Shown: positions 10,619 to 22,134, counted from the stretch's first letter. The stretch: 64,000 nt of DNA from Tolypeutes matacus (GCA_026826555.1 JAKSZT010054565.1:5195201-5259200); one strand, 5' to 3'. Translations and numbers: made by a program. The notes: generated by a model from the letters alone, not told the origin.

Positions 10619-10653
10619 CTGCTCCTGAAACTATTTAAAGTCTGTTTCTTCTT
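10619..10653 (-). ncRNA. Candidate 35-nt minus-strand microexon
   Basis: On the minus strand a T27 tract runs into CTTCCCCAG| (acceptor AG at 10,654-10,655). Then come 35 bases, and then GGAGCAG|GTAAGAAAT (donor GT at 10,617-10,618). Both splice sites match consensus well. The 35 bases are open in only one frame (a Lys-rich start) and are not divisible by three. An untranslated exon or a noncoding RNA exon fits best. No partner exons were established, so this is a prediction from splice-site quality only. Confidence 0.35.
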
Positions 10654-10662
10654 CTGGGGAAG

Positions 10663-10689
10663 AAAAAAAAAAAAAAAAAAAAAAAAAAA
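10663..10689. repeat. A27 homopolymer
   Basis: Twenty-seven consecutive A on the plus strand. Read on the minus strand it forms the polypyrimidine tract immediately upstream of the candidate 35-nt microexon. No SINE body is attached. Confidence 0.9.
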
Positions 10690-11129
10690 CTCCCGGGTGA
10701 ATCTCGGTGGACAGCGGGACGCGGAGAATCAGTCACAGCCCGGGCGTTTAAGGGAGTCATCAGCGATCAAATGACGTTGATCCGCGCTGTAACCTTGTGG
10801 CGTATTTAATGTAAATAAGGCAGTTATGTTGCCAATCGCCGCGATACAAACACGGAGAGGTCCTCAGCCTTTCCTCCCGCGCCTGCCATTAGAGGCGACT
10901 TTATTTACAGACACTATTTAGGAGATCATGATGATTCTAAAACAATACTAGTGCCAAATGATTATGAAAATATGATTTTAATTAATCACGTAGTAGGCAA
11001 GGAAATTAGCATACGGTAATTAAACTTCGAGAAAAACGTCACGCAGGTTCTGTGCCTTATGGGTCCGGAATAATCATCACGCGGTGGGCTCCAGGACTTA
11101 ATTATCAAACAAAATAACTTTTTAAAAGG

Positions 11130-12060
11130 CAACTTTGTAAGGCTGGTCCTCAAGGCAAACGTTTTCGTAAATCATAGCAGCCGAGGTAACAAGGTGGGGA
11201 TATGGGGGGGGGGGCGTGGGGTTGGGTTTCTGTGAAGCAAGCAAGAGAGGGAAGAAGGGGGGGGGAAGCTGAATAATGCAATTATGGATTCTCTGTCCTA
11301 GAGTTGACAAAAGCTGGTGCCTCAAAAGCCTCTTTGTTATGGGATTATATAATGATCCTGGTGTCATTATGGGAAAAAAAGATTCAGTAATAGTAATAAT
11401 AAAAGAAGTATCCAGATACACCAATGAGGGGCTTGTTTTATAGAAAAGGCTCGCATGTGACACTGGGACATGTTAATAGCAGAAAGGCAGGATCCAAAAG
11501 AGTTGACAAATAAAGAAGGAGATAGGGAGGGAGGGAGGGAAAGAGAGAGAGGGACTGAGGGGGGAAGAGAGAGAGGCCTGTATTGTGCATGATTAAGAAG
11601 CAATGGAGACAGATTGATTATTCAAAACGCTGAGCCACAGGGACACTTAAAACATTGATTCAGGTAAAACTCGTTCCAACCTGCCCGAACTGAGTCCCCT
11701 CAAGAAGACCGACTGGAGGGTTTTTAACCAGGGCACCACAATACATAAAAAAACAAAGATACAGAAAAAGCAAACCACGGCCGCCCCATCTCCACCCCTC
11801 CTCCCGCGAAAGAAGTTGCTCAGTTACAAACAAACGGTCTAAGAGTGGGACGCAGGGCAGAAAACTTCTCGCGGGGAAGAGTGAAGGGGGAGCGGGCCGG
11901 GACCAGGGACCGGAGCAGCAACGCGAGGCAGCTGCCCGGGGCATCGGCCTTGGCCCCTACCTGCCTGGGATCTGCTCCCCAGATGCACTGTCCCATCCCT
12001 GGGTACTGAGTACGGGCCTGATCACCGCTACCCGCATCTTAGGACTCTGGCCCGCAAACC
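11130..12060. other. Unique sequence with purine tracts; weak donor
   Basis: Contains a G-run near 11,207-11,215, a purine-rich GA/GGGA tract at 11,517-11,575 and, on the minus strand, a CCAGGCAG|GTAGGGGCC donor-like site with GT at about 11,959-11,960. No coding exon or repeat family recognised. Confidence 0.4.
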
Positions 12061-12070
12061 CAGCAAACTT

Positions 12071-12076
12071 CCTCTC

Positions 12077-12110
<34 letters not shown>
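12071..12110. repeat. (CT)n microsatellite
   Basis: A CT dinucleotide tract of about 40 bases with one CCC interruption. Confidence 0.95.
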
Positions 12111-12600
12111 ATCCTCTCCCCCCACCCTCGCCCCCATCCATGTTGGGGCTCCGGAAAAGAAAGGATTTGCCCCAACAAGCTAGTTCTGTGAGATTTGTAA
12201 AGTCTGCTCAATATCTCGAGTGTTTTTTTTAAGCCCCTGCCCACCCAAAAAAAGTTGAGGAATTCACTCTGCACTTTCCAATCTGATGTGTCTCTGAAAT
12301 TCTCTTTGAACAAATTCCAAAATACAAGTTTTTTTTTTTTTTTCTTGTATAGAAATTAGCATCGCAATCACATCAATGATATCACTATCTCTATGGGAAT
12401 GATAGCTGGAGCAGTGGGGTGTTCTTTATTTCAATTCTTCGTGGATCAACTGATTATACTCTGTCGTCTTTTGAACCTGTTATTGTAAGTCAAGTGATTC
12501 TTTATAAGTGACAGCTCGGACAAAGAGGCGAGCAGGGCCGAGCAGGTCCAAAGGAAGTGGCCATATGGACTTGGAGAAAAGGCACTTTCTCCCCGGGAGG
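12110..12600. other. AT-rich unique sequence
   Basis: Includes a T15 run at about 12,329-12,343 flanked by ATACAAG and CTTGTAT, an inverted repeat that brackets the run. The segment around 12,350-12,510 is AT-rich and repeat-free. No gene recognised. Confidence 0.35.
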
Positions 12601-13080
12601 ATGGGGGTGGCAGCCGCCTTTTAACCCTCGAGCCGCCGGCCTCGCCTGGGTCGTAGGAGGCATCTAGCCGGGCCCCGCAGCCTGGCCTCGCCCTGGGGTC
12701 CTCCGCGCAGCTCCGACGGGTTAGGCCCGGGCTGTGACTGCCAGGCCCAGGGCGCCCCTTCCAGGCCGGGAGGCCCGAGGTGACTTTGCGTCTCGGCAAG
12801 GGCCTCGATCCGGACGGACAGCGGGTCTCGGCGGGTGCGCACCGCGTCTCCCGAGCCTTTGGGGTTCGGTGTGGCCCCGCCGGCAGGGGCAAGCCGAGCA
12901 GCGACTGCCCACGAACCAAGGCCGCACCCCACGGCTTGAGCCCGGCAAGCAGATCCCGCGAGGGTTCCTCGGCGCCCCCTGTCGGCGCCCGTGCGCTCTG
13001 CGTTCCCGGAGGACTCTCGCGGGCTGCCGCCTGGCGGCGGGGGCAGACCTTGGGCTGTGCTTGTTGAGGTGGGAATTGGG
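12600..13080. promoter_or_regulatory. CpG island III (small)
   Basis: GC-rich, CpG-dense sequence of about 480 bases, separate from islands I and II. Overlapping open frames on both strands are compositional. It carries a CTCF-like motif at 12,969-12,986. It could be a further alternative promoter or a boundary element. Confidence 0.75.
12969..12986 (-). promoter_or_regulatory. CTCF-like binding motif
   Basis: TCGGCGCCCCCTGTCGGC closely resembles the reverse complement of the CTCF core (CAGCGCCCCCTGGTGG), with an intact GCGCCCCCTG. It has the same orientation as the site at 4,159, so both motifs lie on the minus strand, flanking the CpG-island cluster. Confidence 0.5.
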
Positions 13081-15430
13081 TTGGGAATAGGGGTGGGGTA
13101 GGGGATAGGGATAGTAGGTGCTTGGCAATGGGCCGCGGCCCGGCGTCCTCTAGAAGTCAGAACTTTGACGCCTGTGTCCCACTAAAGCAGGGAAGTTCCC
13201 CCATGGACTCCTCCCACCAGGAAACCCACACCCACCCCGCGTGCTTTGAGGCCACTTCCACAGTTTGTGACTCTCCGATTCTTTCCGCTTGCCTAGGATT
13301 GCTCAACTTCCCCACCTTCTCCTCCACTCTGGTACTATCACACAGAACTACCCCTCACCCCCCCCCATGCCATTGCCACCCCCAACCCGACCTCTCCTGA
13401 CCCCCAGTCCTCTGCTCCTCCTTCTGAAACTCTGGAGTATTTCTCGCTGCCCCTGCTCCAGCCTGGCCAGAGATGGAACCCCGGGGCTGGTACCATGGAC
13501 CTACCCACCCTGCCTGTAGGAGTCCTACGTGCTTATCTCACTGTCACGCTGAGGAACTCTCTCTGGCCAGGGCCTTCCATAGCTGCGGTATCTTCTTCCA
13601 GGTAGCTCCAGCCTTTTGATTTCTTGAAGCTGATGAAAACCATGGGGCTCCTGGGCTGATGAATTGGGTGAGTGGTAGCTGGAGGTAAAGATCAAGGTGG
13701 AGAGGCCTTGGGTGACTCCTAGACCAGTTCAGAAGCAAGACCTGGAAGGAGCTGCACGGTGTTTGGAGCCCTATCAGCAAGTGCTTCTGTGTGCCAGTTC
13801 TGTCAAGATGACTACTTTGAAGATAGTACATCTCAGACCAGTAGATTTGTGCTGATCTCTCTCCTTACAGTCTCAAAAGCAGCAGAGAGCCATAAAATGT
13901 TACCAGATCTGTAGCTGCACTGCCTGTCACCACAGCTCTCATTTTCTTTTTGTTTCCTTTACTGCTCTTCTTTTCCCCTCACTCTTCTCTGCTCCTCATA
14001 CATCTGCTCCACCACAGTAACAACAGATTAAAAAATATCCATTGAGATGGCCCTTATCTGTGATCTAAACAGTGCAGCACCGGGGGAGGTACCCCAAGAG
14101 GTCTTTCTGGGCTCTGAAGTGGAGGAGCAGATCAGGGGACACTTGTGAATAGAGATGCCAAGCCTACCTTGGCCAGGACGTGTTTCCTCACCCGTAAAAA
14201 GGGAAACTTCATTTACTTGTAAAACCTCTTGGATCACCTGGAGTCAGAGGCTCTAGGGAAACCCAGGCCACCTCCAAGCTGTTCAAGAAAGCAAAGATGC
14301 TGGGAGATCTATGGAGGGCTCCCATGTTAGGTGGGGAGTTGGTCTAGATGCCTTTGAGGTCCCATCTGTGTCTCACTTCCAGGTGGCTCTGATGAGGGGG
14401 CTCTCCCTTCCTCAGGGGCTTCAGCGATGAGGCCTTCTCCCCTCTGATAAAGGTTTCTGAGGCCATGACTCTCCCCAGGGAGCTAGAGCTGTCCCCCTCA
14501 GATATGGACCCCTTAGGAAGAATGTGCTTTCAAAGATCCCCCAGAAAGCAGGATTCAGAGTGGCATCTTTAGAGGTGGTCCCAGAATAGGAAGAAAGTGA
14601 GATATTTGTGTAAAAAAAAAAAAAAAAAAAATTTTTTTTTTTTTAATCATTTAATAAAAATGAAGCCAGAAACAAAACAAGTTTTAGGGAAAAAAAACAG
14701 AGGATATCTTCAAAGAAGAAATTGAAGGACAATCTTACATACTTGGCTATTCTGCCAAGTTGGTCCCTGGCTATGGAAATACCTGGAAGCAGGCCAGTGA
14801 GCCTAAGGCTTTACCTCCCTCCATCACCCTTTAAAGACACAGAGTGCCACTGTCTGACAAGTTCCCAAAAGGGCAATAAACAGAGGGAGGAGGCTGGAAG
14901 TCAGCACAGTAAGTAACATTTGTTGCCCCCAGAACATGACCCTTTCCAGCAATGGCCCCTGCCCATCCCTTTTCCACCCCGAGCGCATCTGGGTAGGGCT
15001 CCAGGTCCCAGCCAATCAGTACCTCAGATCTCTCTGGACCGTGTGTGTTCCTGGGATAGTCATGTGACCTAGATGGTCCAATCAGAGTGAATCCTGGATT
15101 TTGTGTGTTATCAGAGCCCCTAATCTAGCTGCACCTGAGGCTGCCAGGCTGCCCTGGCACCTTTTGGTTTTGTAAGTTGGCAGATGTGTTAGCTGAGATG
15201 CTTTGGGTTCTCTGCCACTTGCCACAGGATGAGTTCCGATACACTTAGCCCTGACAAGTACAAGGAACACGGGAACCAGGGATCAGTGCTCAAAACAAGG
15301 CTGGAACAAGGGGCCAAAAAGCAAAGCAGCCTAAGAACTTGCCAGAGTTCTCCAGAGCAAGAAGATCATGGAAGTCTCCCAAAAGTCAGAGCAGCCTTAG
15401 TAAGGCAGGTGTGACTTAGTTTGCCTAATA
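13080..15430. other. Gene-desert sequence, little recognised
   Basis: Unique or unrecognisable sequence with a C-rich patch at 13,350-13,400, a faint MIR-like piece near 14,180-14,235 and an A20T13 tract at 14,612-14,644. No gene, RNA gene or clear transposon is recognised. Confidence 0.4.
14612..14644. repeat. A20T13 homopolymer junction
   Basis: Twenty A followed directly by thirteen T, a self-complementary tract able to fold on itself. It could be two retroposon tails meeting, but no element bodies are visible on either side. Confidence 0.9.
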
Positions 15431-15990
15431 GCTCTGATCCAGAAAAGATGTTCATAAATTGAATTTTTTTGTAAATTGAATCTGATTTGCTGCACTGTGA
15501 GAGCTGGTTATTTAAGGCGTCTCAATAGACAATGTCTCTTGTAAAGTGAATAGCCATGTTCTGAAATAGCAAGTTAAGAGTAATTTGTTTATAATTTCCA
15601 TTTTCCTACATCAGGCTTGTATTTTAAGGCAGGGCCAACCTGGCTGTCTTCATGATGTCTTTTTATAAGGTAATCAAAGGGCAAGAAAATGCGCTGAGCA
15701 CAATTAGGTACAATTACAATTCTACATTCCTGCTTCTTTGCAAGACTGTGGAGCTGGAATGTTCTGAACAGATATTGACGCATCAACTCTGGGCCGTGCA
15801 GTTGCTTGCAATGGTTAATGTCAATTTTGAGTTAGATTTTGGAGCAGAAGCCATGAAGCCAGTGACTTTCCAGCCAGACTGTGACCTGGGCTGCATTTGC
15901 CTGCACAGAGGGTGACAATTAAATAGTCCATAATAAACTCTAAATTTGGGGGACTTTTGAGACTGCAAATGGAAACAAAACATCAAGTTA
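15430..15990. promoter_or_regulatory. Candidate conserved noncoding element
   Basis: Repeat-free AT-rich sequence with balanced composition and homeodomain-type cores (TAATTTG near 15,580, CAATTAGG near 15,699, ACAATTAAATAG near 15,916). Open frames are present on both strands but share no protein family features. The regulatory role is inferred. Confidence 0.35.
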
Positions 15991-17270
15991 TAAAGGGCAA
16001 CTACCTGTGCCAATCCAGGAAATAGTTTTCTTAAGATGTCTGTGACTGTAAGACTCTCTTCACGTGCTGTAAATGAATCCATGATACACAACCACCATCT
16101 GACCCCTGCATCTCCAAAATTCCCATTTTCAGCCTTGATTTTTACCTTGGGAAGAAAGGCTAATTTTGTTTGCCACTAGAAAATATTGAGAGAATGTAAT
16201 TCTTTAGAAAATGTTATCAGCCAGGGCTGGGATTCTAGATGGGACCTGGCCCAGATGGGCCAGGCAGAATTATCCAGTATGATCTCCAGGGGCTTGTTCA
16301 CCTGGGGAAATACTGAGCTTTAGCACCTTTCAAGCAACATTTCTCTAATGGAAGGAATTGGGAAGCAAATGAAAATAACAGGAAAGTTAAAGCCAAGAAC
16401 AAGTCCCTTGACTCTGGCGAATATCTGAGAGCCCAATGCCTGATACAGAATTCCTTGCCAGAGTGACTCTTCCGTGGGCCTGCCAAAAGCACAGACCAGG
16501 GAGCTCGAGGTGGGCAGTGGGCCAGAGGGGCTGGACAAGTAGCATCACTATGGGGACTTCCTTTACAGGGCTGAGCTGAGTCTCGTGGGTTTTGGGGAAC
16601 TGGAAAGGAAAGAGTTGAGGACTTGTGGGGAGGATGTGCTAAGGGTCAAAAGTGTGTCCATGGTGCTGAGCTCCATAGGGAAGTATGATGTGGGGGTGTG
16701 GGAGGAGCAGCTCAGGGAATGTAGCGAATATCCCCTCCTCACCCCCCGCCACCACGGGGGCTGTGTCTGCACTGGCATGCAAGGTTCTTGAAGGCTCTAG
16801 AATCCCTGTGCCCGGGAAAGTGGGCAGACAGGGCAGAGACTAGGGTCTAGCACCCGGGGGTGCATTTGAGAGGTGAATGTGTCCACCTCAGCTTCTCCCA
16901 CCCTCCTCTGGTTCTCAGGGTCCCGACCTGCAGTCCTCCTCCAGCTACAGCTGCCCTCTGGGAGATGCTGTCTAAGGCTTTGAATGTGGGGCCTCCTACC
17001 CTACTCCTGCTGGGAGGTCCCAGAAGGCAGATCCTGAGCCAGGTTCACTGCTAGACCCAGGGTGTTAGGAAATGTTGATGGAACTAATCAAGGAATTAAG
17101 GAATCATTCCTCACATTTAAATAATTCATACCAGGCACTGATTTAAGCATGGTACCTTGATTGAATGAATGAATGAATGTATATAGGAATAGCATTGCTT
17201 AATGTGTTACCATCACTAGAAATTAGTTGCATCTTTAAAAAATTAATGGTTATTTTATTTGGTTTAAAGT
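15990..17270. other. Unique intergenic sequence, nothing recognised
   Basis: No gene, RNA gene or confident repeat family seen. A short (AATG)4 run lies at about 17,163-17,179. Confidence 0.4.
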
Positions 17271-17770
17271 AACCTTTGATGCATATTGAGGAAAAATTAG
17301 GAAACAGAATAGTACAGAAGACAATTATATCTCCCTTAATCTCACCCTGTCAGCCTTTTGTTTTCCCTTCCAAGCATTTTTCTGTGCATATCTTTTTTTC
17401 TTTTACAAACTTTGAATCATTCTGTATAAACAATTTGTATCCTGCTTTTATTCTCTAACCTTGTAGCACAAGGTATTTCCCCACGTCATTAAATATTCTT
17501 TGAAAACATGATTTTATGGCTACATAATGTTCCATCAAATGGATGCAACATAATTTATTTAAACAATCTCTCTCTTATTTTGGAACATTTAAATTGTTTC
17601 TAATTTTTGTCCTCTTAAAAGTATTGAAGTGCGCATTTTTCATGATTAAACCTTTGTTTGCATCTTCGCTCATTTCCTTAGGCCCAGCTTATCGAGGTGA
17701 AATTACTGAGTCAGTGAGTATGGGGGTTTTTGAGGCTCCTGGTAGCCGTTGCCAACTTTTATTACTAAAA
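17270..17770 (-). mobile_element. L1 fragment (ancient), ORF2 3' region
   Basis: In plus-strand reading the blocks ATTTTATGGCTACATAATG, CAAATGGATGCAACATAAT and GGAACATTTAAATTGTTTC are the familiar reverse-complement pattern of the C-terminal part of L1 ORF2. The order and orientation show a minus-strand L1 relic. It is diverged and has no usable frame. Confidence 0.65.
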
Positions 17771-18270
17771 GGTCACCCCAGCTTGCACTTCCCCCACTCA
17801 TGTTTCTTCCTGCCTTTTACCCATTTATGTATTGGGGCTTTAGGGCTTATCCTACACACTCAGGAGAGGGGGTCTGCCCTCAGGCAGTCTCCTCTGCTGC
17901 AAGTAAGTTGGCCTTTTAATTCTGATGCTGCTATGCAATTTTCAGCAGGTTTTCCTATTGCCCCCAGGTTCACCTCTCAGCTCTAAGGAACCTCAGGATG
18001 TCTCTCTCAGCCCCCAGCAGGGCATGAACAGGACCTACTTGGCTTCAAAAGGACTGTGCCTCCTTCTCTTTGGTTAAACTTTGTGTTCAAGGGAGAGAAG
18101 TGTCCAGCTGGTGTTAGTGGGATATTTTCATGGCAGGAACCTAGTCCAACTGTCCTGCCTGCTGCCCACCCAGGAACTCTGCGACCAGATCCCCTTCCCC
18201 TTGCCCCATTCCCCAAGTAATTTTTGCCATTGGAGGTTATTTTTCTATTGCCCCAAAGGAAGAGGGAGGA

Positions 18271-18480
18271 GTACCAGATAGTGGCTAAGAGCGCAGGCTC
18301 TGGGACAAGAGCATCTGAGTTAAAATCCCAGCTCCACCACTTTCAAGCTGTGTGACCTTAGGGAAGTCACTTAACCCCTCTGTGCCTCAATGTCCACATC
18401 TGAAAAAGGAGCACCTCTCTTATGGCTTTGTTTGGAGAACCATGCCTGGTGAGAGTAAGCACTCACTTATTCTCCAGTGA
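18271..18480 (+). repeat. MIR SINE, nearly complete
   Basis: It starts with AGATAGTGGCTAAGAGCGC and continues through GAGTTAAAATCCCAGCTCC (B box), CTGTGTGACCTTAGGGAAG and TTAACCCCTCTGTGCCTCA. These are the hallmark MIR blocks in order. The best-preserved MIR copy in the window. Confidence 0.85.
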
Positions 18481-18539
18481 TGTGTAAATGTTTTTAATAT
18501 GCATTGTTTCATTAAATAAGAATGAGAAAAGGACTTAAA

Positions 18540-19120
18540 ATGTCCTATGCTATTTAGATTAGCATCTCAGGGCCAATCAGTTGGAAGCTCCCGTGTGCTC
18601 CTCTGGTGGTGTCCTTTCTCTTTTGCAATGGGCATTTGCAAGTCACGCGTTTTTAAAACGAGGACTTTATTATGTGGTTACATTTAATCTGGGCTCACTC
18701 TTGCCCTTTGCCTCTTCTCTAATATCTGTGGAATGCCTGGTGGGCTGTGGACAGGATATTTTATGAATTACTTATTCATCTTTTTACACGTGCAGTGGCA
18801 AAGTTGGCCTTCCTGATGTTGACTGGTGGAAACACAGTTGCTAATAGAAGGAAAGCCCCATCTTCCAGCAACGCTAACTGGTTAAATCACAAGAGTAGCC
18901 AGAATTTACCAAAAAAAATCCTGTCCCGGCTTCATCCCTCTGAATGCCCTGTCTCCACAACACTGCTTTTACAAGCCACTGCCTGCTGCTCGGGCTGCGG
19001 TGCCTACGCTATGAATCATTTGGCGTGAAATCCACCCAGACATCCCATGAAGCCAAACGCAACTTTTTGAGCTAAGGGCCAGCAAGTCAACAGTGGGCTG
19101 TTTCTCTTTAAAACCTGCCT
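18540..19120. promoter_or_regulatory. Candidate conserved noncoding element (low certainty)
   Basis: Unique sequence lacking recognisable repeats, between an MIR and further intergenic DNA. It contains no supported exon. It is flagged for its texture only. Confidence 0.25.
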
Positions 19121-19960
19121 GGCCTTTACAGTGAATGCTATGGAAAAGGAAGGGATTTTTGGTATTGGAAGATGTGCTTCTGCTATTTAAAAGAGCCAGG
19201 CCCAGGGTGAAACACCCAAAAGTAAGAGGACAAAGAGGACAAATTACCTTCTATGCCCCTAAAGGAAGTTGAGTCACTGCACAAAGCTGTACACCCAGAT
19301 AAAGCCAGGATAAGACAAAGAGTTTGCCTGATGGATACCGTCGCAGCCCTTCCCACCATATTCCAGAAAGTGTTCTGTTTCATTACAAAATGCAGCATGT
19401 CAAAACTGACAATACAGAAGTTAATTCATCGAGGAAAACATTTTTAGGATTACCTGTCAGGATCCGATCTCACACCGCGAGACTTGAAACAAGGCACGAC
19501 TCAGAGGTTTAAAGGTTGAAGTTAACAACCTGAGTCCTTGACATTTTGAGTGTCAGCACTGGCCCGTGAGAGACTGCTTGACCCAGGGAGAAAGGGAGCA
19601 AAGGGCTCTGCCCTCCCTCCCCTCCTGGGTCTCCAGCCTTGCAGGTGCCACCCACTGGAGCTTTTGGGGAAGAAGTGGACATCGTGAAGACCTGAGCATT
19701 GTAAAAGAGAACAGTTTGTAGGAGAGCCCAGCAAAGGGGATAGGGGATGGGGTGAAAGGGGCACACATCACTCAGATGGGACTTGGCATCCTTCCTGTGG
19801 CATGCACCCAGCTCTGTGCCGGGCCCTGTGGGGACAAGAGGACAGTGGGGCAGGGCCAGGCCTCAACCCTGGAGGAGTGCATGGCACATTTTTCTCCCTG
19901 CCCTGGGGTCCTCTGGCCATAGTATCAGCCTGATTTTCAGCCTCCAGTCAGGGAACTCCC
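19120..19960. other. Unique intergenic sequence
   Basis: Nothing recognised beyond chance open frames on both strands. Confidence 0.4.
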
Positions 19961-20130
19961 TGAGGGCAGAGCCAGGTCTTTCCCTGTCTCTGTCCTTAGT
20001 AGTGAGCTCAGGGCTGCCAAATCACAGGGACTCAGTCCTTGCCAGGGCTGCTGCGTCCCAGGGCCTCAGTCCCTGTCTCTTGAATGAGTGGGGAAGTGAA
20101 CGAATAAATATATGAATAAGTGAATGACCT
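19960..20130 (+). repeat. L2 3'-end fragment (diverged)
   Basis: The order CTCCCTGAGGGCAGAGCCAG, CTGTCTCTGTCCTTAGTAG, then a GAATGAGTGGGGAAGTGAAC-type tail with repeated GAATAAAT/GAATGA units matches the L2 3' end. Substantial divergence fits its age. Confidence 0.55.
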
Positions 20131-20279
20131 GGTACTGATACTGTGCCCTAATGTATTATTTCCACATTCTGCAAAATGCCAGCATTAGGTGAAAGAAGAA
20201 AACTCTGCATTCATCAAATTTTTTTTTCATTCCTATGACAAAATATGGGAAGAGCAAAAAACACAGGGTACAAAACTAT

Positions 20280-20390
20280 TTACATGAGCCAATTACCTAA
20301 TTTCTCTGAGCCTCATCTGTACAATGGAGATAATAATATACTTCACTGGGCTGTTGAGAGGATGAAATGAGAAATATATGTTTTTGGTAA
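20280..20390 (+). repeat. MIR fragment
   Basis: The blocks TTTCTCTGAGCCTCATCTG, TACAATGGAGATAATAATA and CACTGGGCTGTTGAGAGGA are the central-to-3' part of MIR. Confidence 0.75.
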
Positions 20391-20696
20391 GGAAGTACAT
20401 ACATTTACATGAGTTGCCAAAAGTAATTTTTGTAAGAAGGTACACTATAAATACGTCCATATGTATATAAATCAACAAAATTTATATATTTCCTATTGCC
20501 TCCCTCAAAAAAACCAAGTTCATTTACAGCATGATCCCTATTCTATACACATATATATAAATCTGCTCTTACTTAAGGCAAACATATATAATGCCTAATA
20601 TGCACTGTGAATTAACCAGAGGACAATCACTATTATTAACATATAAGTGAATTTTCTTCCAGCCTCGTTTCTAAGTCTATCCAATCCACACCACTT

Positions 20697-20742
20697 ATTA
20701 TATATATATAATATATATAATAAGTTTTATATATATATATAA
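20697..20742. repeat. (AT)n palindromic repeat
   Basis: Two AT dinucleotide blocks separated by AATAAGTTTT, forming an AT-rich self-complementary stretch. Confidence 0.9.
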
Positions 20743-22130
20743 TGGAAAGAACAAATGGCAAGGAGGAAATTCACCCCCATATTAATGGTAACTTGGATTG
20801 GTGGGATTTTGCACAATTTAACTTTTAGTCTTGACAGGTGTCAGTGTTTTCTAAATTTCGTACAATAGGCATATTAACCAATCTTTTCAGTTGCCACAGC
20901 ACCCCTCATCCAGGTGTGGGAAGCATCTGGAGGAGGGGGGAAGGTGGGGGAGAGAGAGCTGTCTGCATCCATCCACCAGGTATACCAAGTAGACCTGCAG
21001 ACCTGCACGGCTTGTCCTCCTCATGGGCTCTTCACTTTGAAGAAGGGAAGAAGACGCTTGCTCCCTGATGACTGACTTCTAATCTCTCCTTGGGCATCAA
21101 GGACCTCAGCCCCAGCAACTCTCACCCAGACAGTCCCTCAGAGTTCACCGAGGTCTTCCTTATCTGCTTTGCCACTCCCTCCTCGGGACAACCACTTGAC
21201 TGGTGTAGACACTAAGGTTTAGGGGAGATACACAAATCAGAGGTGAGCCCCAACTTCCTCGGGGTGCCCTTTTCCAAATGTGTGTCCTTCCCGCTGCGGT
21301 GCACTGCCTTCATCCTGCCTGGCCTCTCCAGGTAAGCAGGTGGAGGTGAAGAAGGGGTGAGGAACACCAACTGTCTAGAAGGCTTACAACAGGACAAGCC
21401 CACAACTTACCGGCAGAGACAAGACAGGTGGCTCGAAGGCATTGTCATGCCGGCAGGCTCATTAGCAGCTGTGCCACCCTATCTGGTGGGACGCCTGAGC
21501 CACAGCGACATGCCTTCCAAAACCGGCTGCTGGGGGCTCCCTTGTTTCCATCAGGCTGTGTGGGGGGCTCTCCCATATGCCATGCCGGGTCCCCTGTCCT
21601 CTCTTCACCCCACTCTGGGCCCTGGGAGGCCAACCTCGATGGACTCCGTCCCTCCAACTCTCTTGTCTTCTGGCTTCGAGTTCAGTTCAGCACTGGGAGG
21701 CACCAAAAAGAAACTGAAGGGCTAGGGGAAGCAGAGTTTGGGGTATCCCCCTTCCCTGGGAGGCCAGATCGTGGCAGTGGTGAGCTGCTCCGGCTCCTTC
21801 CAGCCTGTGGCCTCCCTCTCTCACTAGGCTCTCTTCCCTCCCCTACAGGTATGGGTTCCCTGCCACACGGCCACCCCCTCGGACTCACGGCAGCCCTGGG
21901 TTCGCTGCTAAAGACATAATGGCTCCCTGAGCTGCTGGTCCTGGGGTGCTTCACCACCCTTTTTGGGTTCTTTCCACCGTGCCCACACCTCTGTCTATAG
22001 TCTCAGCATTAGGCTTTCCTCAACCACCCTTCTTGAGTGTGCGAGTTTCCCCCCAGGGGACCTGACATTTCAGGATCTAACTGAGTCGCGCCTACCGATT
22101 TGTCCAACCTATATAATCGATCCTCTGTGA
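20742..22130. other. Unique intergenic sequence, nothing recognised
   Basis: Moderately GC-rich sequence from about 21,350 to 21,950 yields overlapping open frames on both strands without any recognisable domain or splice context. No RNA gene seen. Confidence 0.4.
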
Positions 22131-22134
22131 TCTC

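Larger units (their letters stand above)
10180..11130. promoter_or_regulatory. Strong candidate conserved noncoding element / enhancer
   Basis: About 950 bases of AT-rich, repeat-free sequence directly beside CpG island II. It is dense in developmental transcription-factor cores: CTTTGATG (TCF/LEF type) near 10,267, AATTAATCACG near 10,980, GGTAATTAAAC near 11,015 and TTTAATTAATC near 10,977. Apart from the A27 run it lacks simple repeats and transposon relics. That is unusual for this window and typical of deeply conserved regulatory DNA. No long frame is present. Conservation itself was not measured. Confidence 0.5.

Noticed and set aside
15652..15915. 87-codon frame (MMSFYKVIKGQ...) in the 15.4-16 kb element
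   Set aside because: The opposite strand is equally open and there is no family signature; better explained as noncoding conserved sequence.
21357..21919. Overlapping plus-strand frames of 122-163 codons at 21.4-21.9 kb
   Set aside because: Two frames of the same DNA are open simultaneously, with a third on the minus strand; no domain or codon bias.
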